Source: Cellulomonas sp. Root485 (GTDB taxonomy: Bacteria > Actinomycetota > Actinomycetes > Actinomycetales > Cellulomonadaceae). Taken from it: a stretch of 64,000 nucleotides of DNA. The notes beneath the pieces are model-generated. The model had not been told where the DNA came from. It ran no database searches and saw only the letters and a list, made by a program, of their open reading frames with translations. The stretch is from assembly GCF_001426705.1 (NCBI RefSeq), contig NZ_LMFC01000002.1:662559-726558 (forward strand). Reading direction: 5' to 3'. The first letter of the stretch is position 1. The number at the start of each line of letters is the position of its first letter. Shown here in pieces: positions 45,801 to 54,195 of the stretch. The position numbers were made by a program, and so were the translations under genes.

Positions 45801-48800
45801 CTCGGGCTCGGGTTCCGCGGCGCCGGTCACCGTCGGGCTGAACCAGGAGATCGTCGTCTACGTCGTCCTCACGGTGGCCGTCGAGAAGGTCACCGGCAGG
45901 GTGGTGACGCAGCCGGGCGCCGGCCTGCAGGACCCGGTGGGCGGGGCCAAGGTCACGGTCACCGCCACGACGGGGTTCGCCGGCCTGAACCCGGTCCGTC
46001 AGTCCGGCTCGGTCGACACGCCGTCCGCTCCGGACCCGGACCCCGGCAGGTTCACCGTGTGCACCAGCGCGGACGACTGCCCGGAGGAGACCACCCACCC
46101 GGCGAGCACCATGCTTCTGCCCGCGATCCAGTCCCGCGTCGACGTGCAGGTCACCGCGCCCTTCTACCAGCCGTACTCCGCCACCGACCTCCCGATGTCC
46201 GACCTGGCCACCATCACGATGACGCCCTCGGGCGTGCCCTTCGACGGGATCCTCACGTTCGTGCCGCCGCTCGACGCTGACGAGCTGAAGGAGGCGGTGG
46301 GCAAGGTGCGCTTCTCGGTCCAGGCGGCGCCGCCCGGCGTGGGAGAACTCTCGCTGTCCGCCGTCGCGGACGGCTCGACGGCCAGGGTCGTCTGGTCGGA
46401 CACGACCCAGCCCCAGGACAGCACCGGGCCCGACGGCAGCCGGCTGATCCGGCCGGGGAGGTACACGGTCACGGCGACCCTGCCCGGCTACGACCCCGCG
46501 CCGCTGCCGTTCACCGTCAAACCGGGCAGCGTGATGCAACCGCAGGCCGTCTTCACGCTGAGCAAGTTCGGGTTCCTGCGGGTGTCCGTCGGGACCACCC
46601 AGAACCCCGCACTCCCGGTCCAGGGCGCGATCGCGACGCTCACCCTGCCGACCGGGGTGACCGAGCAGAGGGAGGCGAACCCGGGCGACACCTACGTCGA
46701 CTTCGGCGACCTCCCCACCGGCCGGTACACGGTCGAGGTCCGGGCCCCCGGCCACGAACGCGTCACCACGCAGGTGAGGCTCGACGCCGGGGACGACCGG
46801 GACGACGCCAAGCTCGTCACCGTGCGCCGTCTCGGGCTGGTCGAGGGAGTCGTCAGGTCGGTGCTGACGCCGGGCCTGGAGCAGGAGCTCGTCGGCGCGC
46901 AGGTGTCGGTGCGGCAGGGCGTCGGAGGCACACCCTTCGTCGGTAGGACCGGGTCCACGGGGGAGTACCGCGTCACCGGCACCGCGGTGTCGGACGGCCT
47001 GGTGGCGGGCGGCTGGCAGGTCGACGCGACGGCTCCGGGGCACGAGACGATCGCCGCGACCGAGGTGACGGTGCCGAACGCGCTCGCGGCACCGCTCGAG
47101 GACCTGGACGTCCACGTGCCGGACATCCTCCTGCCGGCCAGGGCCGGTGGCCTGCAGGTGCGCGCCTACGACGGCAGCACGGTGGTGCCCGGCCTGACGA
47201 TGCAGCTCAGCTATCTCGACTCCACCGGTCCGCGCACGATCACGCCGACGTGCCGCCCCGGCGACGCCGCCCCGTGCCCCCCGGACCTCTACGTGTTCTC
47301 GAACGTGCCGCCGCTCTCGTACAACCTCAACATCTCGGGCGGGTCCTTCTCGCCGCTCTCGCTACCCGTGACGATCCCGCCCGGCCAGACCCCGTCCATC
47401 AACGTGCCGATGACGACCCCCTCGGGGTCGATCCAGGGCGTCGTCCAGCACCAGCGAGCCAACGGCCGGCTCGACGCGGTGTCGGGCGCCGTCGTGACCC
47501 TCACCCCCGCGACCGGCGACCCCCGGAGCGTCACGTCCGACACCAACGGCCAGTACACGTTCCCGGTCGTCGTGGCGGGGACGTACACGGTCTCCACGAC
47601 GGTCGACGGGCTCGGCGCCAGCAGGACCGTCGCCGTGCAACCCGGGCAGGGCATCGTCGTCGACCTGCTGCTCCAGGACGTCACCCGACAGGTCCAGGTG
47701 ACCGTCACGTCGGCGAACGGCACGGACCTCACGGGTGCCCTGGTCAGCCTGACGAGCGCCACCCTGACGGGTCCGGCCGCGCAGCCGGTCGTCCGCACGG
47801 GCGCGGGCGCCAGCACGTACACGACGACGTTCAACCAGGTGCCGGCGGGCGACGACTGGACCGTCACGGTCTCGGGCCCGTCCGGGCACCTCGGCACGCA
47901 CACGGCACCGCTCGCCGTGCCCGCCACCGGGACCGGGGTGGTGCCCGCCGCGGTGACCGTGCGCGAGACGCAGCTCGCGCTGCGTGCCACGTCGGCCGCG
48001 ACCGGTGCGCCCTCGACCGTGCTGGCGACCGTGACGCAGGGCGCCACGGCGACCCCCGTGACGGTGGCCGTCGGCGGCGGTGACTCCGTCCTGTTCCTGC
48101 CCGACGCCGCGGCCACCGTCACCGCGACCGTCGCGGGCGGCTGGGTGGTCACGGTGACCGGCGGCACCATCCCCGCGGGCACCACGTTCCGCTCGGTGAC
48201 CATGGACGTCACCGGACGCCCGACGACGACGTCCGCGACGGTCGGTGCCGCGACGGTCGCGACCGGCGGGACCGTCTCGGTAGCCACTCGCGTCCAGCCG
48301 GCATCCGGGGGCGGCACGGTGGAACCCGGCACCCTCCAGCTGCAGCGACGCACGCCGGCCGGCGTGTGGACCGACGTGGGCGACGAGGTGGTCGCCACGG
48401 GAGGCAACCAGACGGTCACCGCGACCGCCGACGCCGGCTGGGGCACGGGCGTCGTCACGCTGCGCGTCGCGTACTCCGGCGCCGGGTCGTGGGGGGCGTC
48501 CACCAGCCCGGAGGTGACCGTGACGGTGCAGACGCCGACGACCACCGCGCTCGCGGCCGCCGCGGGGGTCCTCACCGCGACGGTCACCCCGTCGGCCGCG
48601 ACCGGCACCGTCGTGTTCGAGGTCGTCCCGGCGGCCGGGCCCGCGACGGCCATCGCCACGTGCAGCGCCGTCGCGCTGACGGCCGGTGTCGCCACCTGCA
48701 CCTACGCACCGGCGGCGGGGGTCACGGAGAACGTCCGGGCGAGGTACACCGGTGCGACGACCTTCGTGGCGTCGCAGAGCGCGAACGTGTCGATCTCGAG

Positions 48801-48807
48801 TCCGTGA
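42820..48807 (+). CDS. Giant bitopic membrane protein with Ig-like and carboxypeptidase-regulatory repeats (eCIS-linked, 3 of 3)
   Basis: A 1995-residue protein, the largest in the window. Residues 1-225 match the Ig-like cytosolic part of its two neighbours (VVLANTGEQPVRVRL). The single helix lies at about 231-253 (AVAITMVSLLWIGAVLAALP). A short Asp-Gly-Ser repeat linker (SDGGSDGGSDGG) follows, then about 1,600 residues of carboxypeptidase-regulatory-like domains. Some of these carry cysteine pairs (ITCPNAPDEDEECTI) that fit an oxidising extracytoplasmic place. The last 190 residues look like bacterial Ig-like domains. GTG 42820 starts 13 bases after the previous stop. A fully extended tail of this size would cross the wall many times over; it may be a surface stalk. 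Confidence 0.85.
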   Translation: MAVAPQRTTKGAPSVLAEPGAHASPGQSAVLRVHARNITTGAQDLAFSAIGLEGAWLPAPVAVPGVPADATVTVELPLLPPVGAAPGDYPFVVAVEARTPGAAPATTLAEVVLRVDGVSDLVLSVEPADSRTVRRRAIQVVLANTGEQPVRVRLDAHGDADLAVALNADDVDLDPHQTIRIPGQVRALRPRMVGSTRRSPFHVVATGARAPQRFDGSVALRPLLTSTVLKAVAITMVSLLWIGAVLAALPLVSQVVADRSQEQAKKPSDESTDGGGSDGGSDGGSDGGTEEEAPPTGPAPLVPGVRVAGQITGSEPAGVQVQVAPASAFAPEGTETPPATAAGAERRLVALAALTTPGRVAALAAAAPSPSTGAGKILGTALPVELTDQASQRRSTTTDEKGTWAFADLSATGRYLIVLSKPGYQTQRYLVTGAEAAAAPLTLEMVPGNGRMSGTITGPDGPAGGVEITLSDGTTTVTTRTASSGQVGRWEVDGLSTPSTYLVTAGTERLGAQSVLVRLEADGTRTVNLALRSGVATLSGTVRGTDSLGGFGGLGGLTVTASAGEVTRTATTVTGERAGTVVLPDLPVPASYTVTVSGPGYATQTRQVDLGPEGVDPLDIVMTSVGGVVEGTVTETGGGGLAGAGLTLDGPTGTYKTMASSDGSGTFRLSGIDPGQYVLTATIFGHEPGSAQVTVTSGSTSRADLVLAPIPGDGLVATSRIRGSVRDASTGGQITCPNAPDEDEECTITVTGDYTDSSGTTQHGTAITVPDKDYYFPDSPTGLLPGLYRLTISAPGYEDGHVNVTVPMGQTVEATPVALEQSPSIVGTVQARVGSMSDGTCVIAVPTTPGVVEPTAPCTGEGPSCTITGGACTTLGVNGSYEINRLRAGPYTVFVRPGPLNTQYLPPAPGKVSLVPGSSRRFDAVLDRLGRLNVTVMRSDGSSLVPSKDATVVAVPVAPVGAAPFPAPPTDDTGSTQVVGLPKDTYLVSATKVGSGSGSAAPVTVGLNQEIVVYVVLTVAVEKVTGRVVTQPGAGLQDPVGGAKVTVTATTGFAGLNPVRQSGSVDTPSAPDPDPGRFTVCTSADDCPEETTHPASTMLLPAIQSRVDVQVTAPFYQPYSATDLPMSDLATITMTPSGVPFDGILTFVPPLDADELKEAVGKVRFSVQAAPPGVGELSLSAVADGSTARVVWSDTTQPQDSTGPDGSRLIRPGRYTVTATLPGYDPAPLPFTVKPGSVMQPQAVFTLSKFGFLRVSVGTTQNPALPVQGAIATLTLPTGVTEQREANPGDTYVDFGDLPTGRYTVEVRAPGHERVTTQVRLDAGDDRDDAKLVTVRRLGLVEGVVRSVLTPGLEQELVGAQVSVRQGVGGTPFVGRTGSTGEYRVTGTAVSDGLVAGGWQVDATAPGHETIAATEVTVPNALAAPLEDLDVHVPDILLPARAGGLQVRAYDGSTVVPGLTMQLSYLDSTGPRTITPTCRPGDAAPCPPDLYVFSNVPPLSYNLNISGGSFSPLSLPVTIPPGQTPSINVPMTTPSGSIQGVVQHQRANGRLDAVSGAVVTLTPATGDPRSVTSDTNGQYTFPVVVAGTYTVSTTVDGLGASRTVAVQPGQGIVVDLLLQDVTRQVQVTVTSANGTDLTGALVSLTSATLTGPAAQPVVRTGAGASTYTTTFNQVPAGDDWTVTVSGPSGHLGTHTAPLAVPATGTGVVPAAVTVRETQLALRATSAATGAPSTVLATVTQGATATPVTVAVGGGDSVLFLPDAAATVTATVAGGWVVTVTGGTIPAGTTFRSVTMDVTGRPTTTSATVGAATVATGGTVSVATRVQPASGGGTVEPGTLQLQRRTPAGVWTDVGDEVVATGGNQTVTATADAGWGTGVVTLRVAYSGAGSWGASTSPEVTVTVQTPTTTALAAAAGVLTATVTPSAATGTVVFEVVPAAGPATAIATCSAVALTAGVATCTYAPAAGVTENVRARYTGATTFVASQSANVSISSP

Positions 48808-48828
48808 CTCACGAGCTAGGTTGACCGC

Positions 48829-49755
48829 GTGGATGTCCAGGCGGTCGAGGTGGACGCGCCTCGCGTGCAGTCGGGGCCGAGCCCGCAGCACCTGCTCTCG
48901 ACGGTGCTCGGGGAGTACCTCGACTCCACCGAGGCCGAGCTGCCCTCGACGACCGTGGTCGCCGTGCTCGGCGAGTTCGGCATCAGCCCGGCGAGCGCGC
49001 GGGCCGCGCTGTCGCGGCTCACCCGGCGGGGCATCGTCGCGGCGCGGGGCCGGCCGCCGGTGTACAGCCTCACCCCGCCGACGATCGCGCGGCACCGGTC
49101 GACGATGCACCGCTTCCTCGCGTTCGGGGCGGCCCCGCGGCCGTGGGACGGGACCTGGCTCGGGGTCGCGTACTCGCTCCCGGAGTCCCGTCAGGCGCAG
49201 CGGCACGCGGTGCGCAAGCGGCTGGGCGAGCTCGGGTTCGTCCGGCTGTACGACAGCACGTGGATCAGCCCGGACGGCGACGCCGGGCCGGTGCGCAGCG
49301 CGATGGGCGAGATCTTGGGCGGCGTCCCGGGTGCGCGCTGGTCCGTGCTGCATGTGCGGTTCGACGACGAGACCGACCCGGCGGCCGCCTACGACCTGAC
49401 CGGCCTGGCTCTCGCGTACCGACGCTTCGTCGACGAGCACGTGGCGCTGCGGGCGGCGACACGCGCGGGGCGGGTCGGTGCCGCACAGGCGCTCATCGCG
49501 CGCACCACGCTCATGGACGCCTGGCGGTCGTTCGCGCTCACGGATCCCGACCTGCCGGCGCACCTGCTGCCCGACCCATGGCCCCGGCAGGCGGCGCGTG
49601 AGCTGTTCCTCGAGATCCACTCGGCGCTCGGGCCGCTCGCGCAGGAGCGACTCGTCGAGGTGATGGAGCCGACCTGGCCCGACGCCGCGTCGTGGGTGAC
49701 GCACTTCGTCGCGGCCGACGACCCCGCCGAGCCACCCCGGGGCGGAATCGTTTAG
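48829..49755 (+). CDS. PaaX-family transcriptional regulator
   Basis: A 308-residue regulator of the PaaX type. The N-terminal winged helix is visible as LLSTVLGEYLDSTEAELPST, then FGISPASARAALSRLTRRGIVAARGRPPVYSLT. The middle (WDGTWLGVAYSLPESRQAQRHAVRKRLGELGFV) matches the PaaX central domain, and the C-terminal helical part ends with LVEVMEPTWPDAASW. In enterobacteria PaaX represses phenylacetate catabolism in response to phenylacetyl-CoA; no paa genes are here. Start GTG 48829 is 21 bases after the membrane giant, so it may be read from the same transcript and could control the eCIS arms (inference). Confidence 0.85.
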   Translation: MDVQAVEVDAPRVQSGPSPQHLLSTVLGEYLDSTEAELPSTTVVAVLGEFGISPASARAALSRLTRRGIVAARGRPPVYSLTPPTIARHRSTMHRFLAFGAAPRPWDGTWLGVAYSLPESRQAQRHAVRKRLGELGFVRLYDSTWISPDGDAGPVRSAMGEILGGVPGARWSVLHVRFDDETDPAAAYDLTGLALAYRRFVDEHVALRAATRAGRVGAAQALIARTTLMDAWRSFALTDPDLPAHLLPDPWPRQAARELFLEIHSALGPLAQERLVEVMEPTWPDAASWVTHFVAADDPAEPPRGGIV

Positions 49756-49915
49756 CACCGGGCGGACGCCGCGGAACGTCTAGACATATTTCCTGACTGC
49801 CGCAACGGTGGCTGCACAGACGCTCGACCGGTGTGTGCCCCGGCGGGTCCAACGCCGGCGTCCGTGGCCTCCGTCGGCGCACCGGACAAGCATCGCGCGA
49901 CCTCGGAGGATTCCC

Positions 49916-51136
49916 ATGAGACGACTGCTCACCCGTGCCGCTCTGACCGCGACCCTGGCCGCCGCCGCCGTGCTCGGCTCGTCCGCGCTCCTGCCTGCCG
50001 TCGCGGCACCGGGAGGCTCGGGTCCGTACCCGGCTGACTACTCGACGGCCGGCAGCCTGCCGAACCACACCATCTACCGCCCGTCGACCCTGCCGTCCCA
50101 GCGCATGCCGATCGTCGTCTGGAGCAACGGGGCCTGCTCGGCGGACGGCACCTCCGCGGTGAACTTCCTGAAGGAGATCGCCTCCCACGGCTTCCTCGTG
50201 ATCTCGAACGGCAACCCGGGTGGAGGCGGCAGCTCGAGCTCGTCCTGGCTCACCCAGTCGATCGACTGGGCCGTCGCGGAGAACTCCCGCTCGCAGAGCG
50301 CGCTGTACAACCGCCTCGACACGAGCAAGATCGGCGTGGCCGGCTTCTCGTGCGGCGGGATCGAGGCCTACGCGGTCTCGGGCGACCCCCGGGTCACCAC
50401 GACCGGGATCTTCAGCAGCGGCCTGCTCAACGATGCCGACGACTACCAGCTGCGCAGGCTCGACCACCCGATCGTCTACATCATCGGCGGGCCCAGCGAC
50501 ATCGCGTACCCGAACGCCATCGACGACTGGGGCAAGCTCCCCTCCGGGCTGCCCGCGTTCATGGGCAACCTGAACGTCGGGCACGGCGGGACGTACGGGC
50601 AGACCAACGGCGGCGAGTTCGGCCGGGCGGCGCAGCTGTGGTTCCGGTGGCAGCTCAAGGGCGACACGACGGCGGGACGCGCGTTCGTCGGGCAGAACTG
50701 CGCGCTGTGCGGCAACGGGTGGACGGCCCAGCAGAAGAACCTCACGCTGGGCCCCGACCCCACCCCCACGCCGACACCGACCCCCACACCGACTCCGACG
50801 CCCACAGTGACGCCCACTCCGACGCCGACCCCCACGCAGGGCACCTCGGGGTGCAGCGCGACCTACACGGTGTCCGACCAGTGGCCCGGCGGCTTCGTCG
50901 CGAACGTCGCGGTGACCGCGCGCTCCGCGGTGACCGGGTGGACGGTGCGGTTGACGCTGCCCAGCGGCGCCACGGCCGGCCAGGCGTGGAACGGGGTCAT
51001 GACGGGCAGCGGGGGATCGCTCAGCGTCGCCAACGCGGCGTGGAACGGTCGGCTCGCGGCCGGGCAGAGCACGTCGTTCGGGTTCCAGGGCACGGGCACC
51101 GGGGCAGGCGCCACCGTGACCTGCGAGGCCGCCTGA
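49916..51136 (+). CDS. Secreted alpha/beta-hydrolase with Pro-Thr linker and CBM2 module
   Basis: A 406-residue exported enzyme. The signal peptide covers about residues 1-32 (LTATLAAAAVLGSSALLPAVA). The alpha/beta-hydrolase core (about 35-280) holds the nucleophile in GFSCGGIEA, with SNGACSADG likely near the oxyanion site and VGHGG as candidate histidine. A Pro-Thr repeat linker (50757-50840) leads to a C-terminal family 2 carbohydrate-binding module: CSATYTVSDQWPGGFVANVAV, then WNGVMTGSGGSLSVANAAWN with the exposed tryptophans that stack on cellulose. A role as esterase on plant cell-wall polymers is likely. ATG 49916 follows GGAGGATTCCC. It lies between the two eCIS arms but has no eCIS features of its own. 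Confidence 0.92.
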   Translation: MRRLLTRAALTATLAAAAVLGSSALLPAVAAPGGSGPYPADYSTAGSLPNHTIYRPSTLPSQRMPIVVWSNGACSADGTSAVNFLKEIASHGFLVISNGNPGGGGSSSSSWLTQSIDWAVAENSRSQSALYNRLDTSKIGVAGFSCGGIEAYAVSGDPRVTTTGIFSSGLLNDADDYQLRRLDHPIVYIIGGPSDIAYPNAIDDWGKLPSGLPAFMGNLNVGHGGTYGQTNGGEFGRAAQLWFRWQLKGDTTAGRAFVGQNCALCGNGWTAQQKNLTLGPDPTPTPTPTPTPTPTPTVTPTPTPTPTQGTSGCSATYTVSDQWPGGFVANVAVTARSAVTGWTVRLTLPSGATAGQAWNGVMTGSGGSLSVANAAWNGRLAAGQSTSFGFQGTGTGAGATVTCEAA

Positions 51137-51142
51137 TCTGTC

Positions 51143-51173
51143 GGTGCGGCGGACCCACGAGGTCCGCCGCACC
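51143..51173. terminator. Bidirectional hairpin terminator
   Basis: Perfect 13-base arms (51143-51155 and 51161-51173) around a CACGA loop, between the convergent CBM2 hydrolase and the last gene of the minus eCIS arm. It is GC-rich without a U-tract and can stop transcription in both directions. Confidence 0.8.
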
Positions 51174-51182
51174 GCCGGCGCG

Positions 51183-51707
51183 TCAGAAGAGCCAGACGAC
51201 CAGCAGCGTCAGCGGGACGACGATCCACGCCGTCACCAGCACCACGACCCACGTGCGCGGGTGCCCGCACGGCTCCGGCGGGGGTGGGGGCTGCACGATG
51301 ATCACCGGCTGCGGAGCGGGCGGCGGGGGAGGCGGTGGCGGCGGGGGCGGGTTCATGTCCGCCCCGCACCGGACGCACACCGCGGCGTTCGGCAGGTTCA
51401 GCTCGTTGCACACCGGGCACGCCAGCGTGGCAGGGGTCGCGGTCCCGGACGCACCAGGTGCGCGGCGCAGGGCGTCCTCGGCGCGGCCCTCGACCCCGGC
51501 CGGCGCGACCGACGGGCGGGCCCAGAACAGCGGGTAGTCGCACGTCGGGCAGAAGTCGGTGGCCAGGCGTTGGTCGGTGTGGATTGCCGACGGGGTGCCG
51601 CACTCGGGGCAGGGGATGACGATCGTGCCCGTCGGCTCCACCAAGCCCACCGGCTCCAGCGGCGCAGTCGGGTCCAGCGAACCCGGCTCGTCGACGACGT
51701 CTGTCAT
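51183..51707 (-). CDS. Tail-anchored double zinc-ribbon protein of the eCIS operon
   Basis: A 174-residue protein. Two zinc ribbons are visible: IPCPECGTPSAIHTD with DFCPTCDYPLF, and LACPVCNELN with AVCVRCGADMN. A polyproline run of 11 residues and a second Pro-rich segment follow, then one C-terminal hydrophobic helix (TWVVVLVTAWIVVPLTLLVVW) that ends the protein. That makes it a tail-anchored membrane protein with its zinc domain in the cytosol. ATG 51707 overlaps the tail protein I stop (ATGA) after GGGAGG, so it is the last cistron of the minus arm. Being tied to the baseplate genes, it is a second candidate link between particle and membrane (inference). Confidence 0.82.
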   Translation of the reverse strand: MTDVVDEPGSLDPTAPLEPVGLVEPTGTIVIPCPECGTPSAIHTDQRLATDFCPTCDYPLFWARPSVAPAGVEGRAEDALRRAPGASGTATPATLACPVCNELNLPNAAVCVRCGADMNPPPPPPPPPPPAPQPVIIVQPPPPPEPCGHPRTWVVVLVTAWIVVPLTLLVVWLF

Positions 51708-52252
51708 GACGCCTCCCTCTCGGCCAGTCGTTCGGGCGTCGGCCAGATGCGTCGCTGCGCCACCCAGATCTCCGCGTGCACGTGCGCGGGCACCTCGTCG
51801 AGCACCAGCGACAGGAAGTCCGCCTCCTCGAGGAGCCCGGTCGAGGGGACCTCCATGACCACCCAGGCCGGCCCGACGGGGGCCGCGCCCTGCTCGAAGA
51901 CGCCGCCGCCCTCGCTGACGATCACCGGACCGCCCGAGTACAGCTCGAGCAGCCGGGTCAGGCCGGCGGTGGTGCCGCGCAGCTGCAGGGTCGCCGCAGC
52001 GGTCGACAGGATGCGCCGCTGGACGGCCTCGCCGTACTCGGGGTCGATCCCCGGCAGGCCGAGCCACTGCGCCATCCACCGGATCATCTCCGGCGGCGTC
52101 AGGCGAAGGTCCGCCAGGTGCGCGAGGTTGTCGGCGTGCGCGACGAGCGTGCCGGCCTGCTCCTGGAAGATCGACACGAAGCGCACGAAGAAGTCCTCGG
52201 ACAGCATCCCCAGCGGGAGCTGGCGCAGCAGCCAGTCCTGGTCGCGGCTCAT
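51704..52252 (-). CDS. Phage tail protein I-like baseplate protein
   Basis: A 182-residue protein of the P2 gpI-like/tail protein I family found in phage-derived injection systems. The N-terminus SRDQDWLLRQLPLGMLSEDFFVRFVSIFQ gives the helical start. IRWMAQWLGLPGIDPEYGEAVQRRIL and the following LQLRGTTAGLTRLLELYSGG form the family core. It helps build the wedge between spike hub and sheath in baseplates. ATG 52252 overlaps the stop of the baseplate J gene as ATGA. The C-terminal third (AHVHAEIWVAQRRI) is typical of actinobacterial members. Confidence 0.88.
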   Translation of the reverse strand: MSRDQDWLLRQLPLGMLSEDFFVRFVSIFQEQAGTLVAHADNLAHLADLRLTPPEMIRWMAQWLGLPGIDPEYGEAVQRRILSTAAATLQLRGTTAGLTRLLELYSGGPVIVSEGGGVFEQGAAPVGPAWVVMEVPSTGLLEEADFLSLVLDEVPAHVHAEIWVAQRRIWPTPERLAEREAS

Positions 52253-54195
52253 CGCACCACCACGCGGTGCTCGGCGGACAGGAACAGGGTGTGCGGCTCC
52301 AGCACGATCGACTCGCGACCGCCGCCGATGCGACGCCCGGTGCGCAGGTCGTACTCGAACAGCTGGAGCTCGTCGACGGACAGGACGCCCTCCACGGCCT
52401 CGATCACCTGCGTCACGGCGGTCGCGGTCAGCGTCGTGTCGAACGGCCAGCCGGTGCGGTCGGCCCCGCCGGTGAGGGGGTGCACGAAGCGGGTCAGGGC
52501 GTCGACGATCCGCTGCCGGACCATCGCGGCCGGTCGGCCGGGCAGCGTGCGGACCAGTGCCGCGACGCTGACGCCCTGGTAGTACGGGGTGCCCAGCTCG
52601 ATCGGCACGCCGACCATCCGCCGCACGTCCAGAGCCGCCCCGACCGCCGCGTGCAGCTCGGCGGACAGCGCGAAGTCGTCGATCTTGTGCAGGCGCGGGT
52701 CCGTGCGCAGCTGCGGCACGACGAGCACCCGGACCACCGACGAGCCGGTCTCGGCAGCGGGCAGGCACCGCGCGCGGGCCACCTCGACGGACGCCTGGCG
52801 TGCGATCGCCTCGAAGTCCGACGCAGTGACGGCCCGCTGCCCGGTGCGCAGCGTGAGCGGTCCGCGGGCCTTGGCCTCCTGCGGTGTCTCGGCGTCGACA
52901 CCGCCCGTCGCGGGCTCGAGGTTGGTCACCGACGCGACGAACGGCAGGGCGGTGCGCAGCGCGGTGAGCGTGCGGGTGCCGAGGTTGCCGTGCGCGCCGC
53001 CGCCCGAGCGGTAGCCGGTGACGCGGATCTCGGCGCCGTCCTGCGGGATCGCGCCGTGCTGGCGGACCACGCCGTCGGGGTGCCGGATCGCGGGCCCGAA
53101 CTGCACCTCGCCCGTGTTGGAGTCCCACACGACGTGCCGGTCGTCCGGTCCCGACGCGGAGAAGTCCGGGACCTCCTGCCACGTGTGCGTTCCGCGGCGG
53201 TCGACGACCACGACGTGCTCGTCGTCGCGACGGGCAGCGACAGGGGTCGTCGCGACGAGGAACGACTGCCCGGTGACGCCCGTGGAGCGACCGAGCAGCT
53301 CGGCCGGCTGCGCGCTGGCGTGCTCCGCGGGGACGGTGATGCCGATCGCCTGCAGCGCGATCGACGCGATGCGCGGCGACGCCTGGTACGTGGGCTGGCC
53401 CGGCTGCGGTCGCAGCAGGCGGACGCGCAGCCAGTGCGCGAGCGTGCCGCCGAGCACCAGCGGCTCGTGCTTCTGCGGGACCAGCAGCACCACGGACCCG
53501 GCCTTGTTCAGGCCGCCGGTGCCGTCGGACTCGACGATGGTCCGCACCCACGCCGTGCCGTTCCAGGCCTCCCACGCCAGGGGCGGGTTGCGGGGGTCGA
53601 CGCCGATGCCCTGCGCGTCGGCGGCCAGGTCCAGCCGGATCGCGAACCCGGCGAGCGACTCCTTGGTGCCCAGGTACAGGGCGTCACCTTCGGCCAGCGG
53701 GGAGGACGGGAAGCAGACCGCCGACTGGCCCGGCAGCGTCAGGTCGTCCCAGACGTCCGTCGACGCGAGGTGCGCCGCGTTCGACGTGTGCGCGGTGGTC
53801 AGGGTCGGCGGGCTGACGACGGCCTCGCCCGCCGTGGAGAACACGGTCGCGTCGGCGTCGTCGAGGGCCGTCGAGACCTCGGTGCCCTCCGGGATGCGGA
53901 CCACCCGGTCGGCCGGGGAGGACAGCCAGAAGGTGAGGTTCGCGCGCGCGACGCTCGGCGGGAACGGCTCGATGCCCACCAGGTTGAGGAAGTGCACGTA
54001 CATGCGGTCCGGCACCTGGTTGACGCGGTAGAGCACCATCTCGCTGACCCACGCGAACAGCTCGATCAGGGCGACGCCCGGGTCGGATACGTTGTGGTTG
54101 GTCCACTCGGGGGTGAAGCGCGGGATCAGGCGCTTCGTCTCGTCGACGATGTCCTGGAAGGTGCGGTCGTCGAGGTTCGGCGGGTCGAGCGGCAT
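52249..54195 (-). CDS. Baseplate J-like wedge protein
   Basis: A 648-residue baseplate component. The N-terminal part starts PLDPPNLDDRTFQDIVDETKRL and continues FTPEWTNHNVSDPGVALIELFAWVSEMVLYRVNQVP, the signature of putative baseplate assembly proteins in eCIS. The central Baseplate_J domain includes TGYRSGGGAHGNL and the ALPFVASVTNLEPATGGVDAE segment. In Photorhabdus and Serratia particles the equivalent forms the wedges around the hub. ATG 54195 shares one base with the gp25 stop. Length and order match type II eCIS loci. Confidence 0.93.
   Translation of the reverse strand: MPLDPPNLDDRTFQDIVDETKRLIPRFTPEWTNHNVSDPGVALIELFAWVSEMVLYRVNQVPDRMYVHFLNLVGIEPFPPSVARANLTFWLSSPADRVVRIPEGTEVSTALDDADATVFSTAGEAVVSPPTLTTAHTSNAAHLASTDVWDDLTLPGQSAVCFPSSPLAEGDALYLGTKESLAGFAIRLDLAADAQGIGVDPRNPPLAWEAWNGTAWVRTIVESDGTGGLNKAGSVVLLVPQKHEPLVLGGTLAHWLRVRLLRPQPGQPTYQASPRIASIALQAIGITVPAEHASAQPAELLGRSTGVTGQSFLVATTPVAARRDDEHVVVVDRRGTHTWQEVPDFSASGPDDRHVVWDSNTGEVQFGPAIRHPDGVVRQHGAIPQDGAEIRVTGYRSGGGAHGNLGTRTLTALRTALPFVASVTNLEPATGGVDAETPQEAKARGPLTLRTGQRAVTASDFEAIARQASVEVARARCLPAAETGSSVVRVLVVPQLRTDPRLHKIDDFALSAELHAAVGAALDVRRMVGVPIELGTPYYQGVSVAALVRTLPGRPAAMVRQRIVDALTRFVHPLTGGADRTGWPFDTTLTATAVTQVIEAVEGVLSVDELQLFEYDLRTGRRIGGGRESIVLEPHTLFLSAEHRVVVR

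Noticed and set aside
43083..46280. Very long alternative frames on both strands over the giant membrane-protein gene
   Set aside because: They are Arg/Gly/Pro-rich translations typical of shifted GC-rich reading and show no domain pattern; the true frame has clear beta-repeat periodicity.
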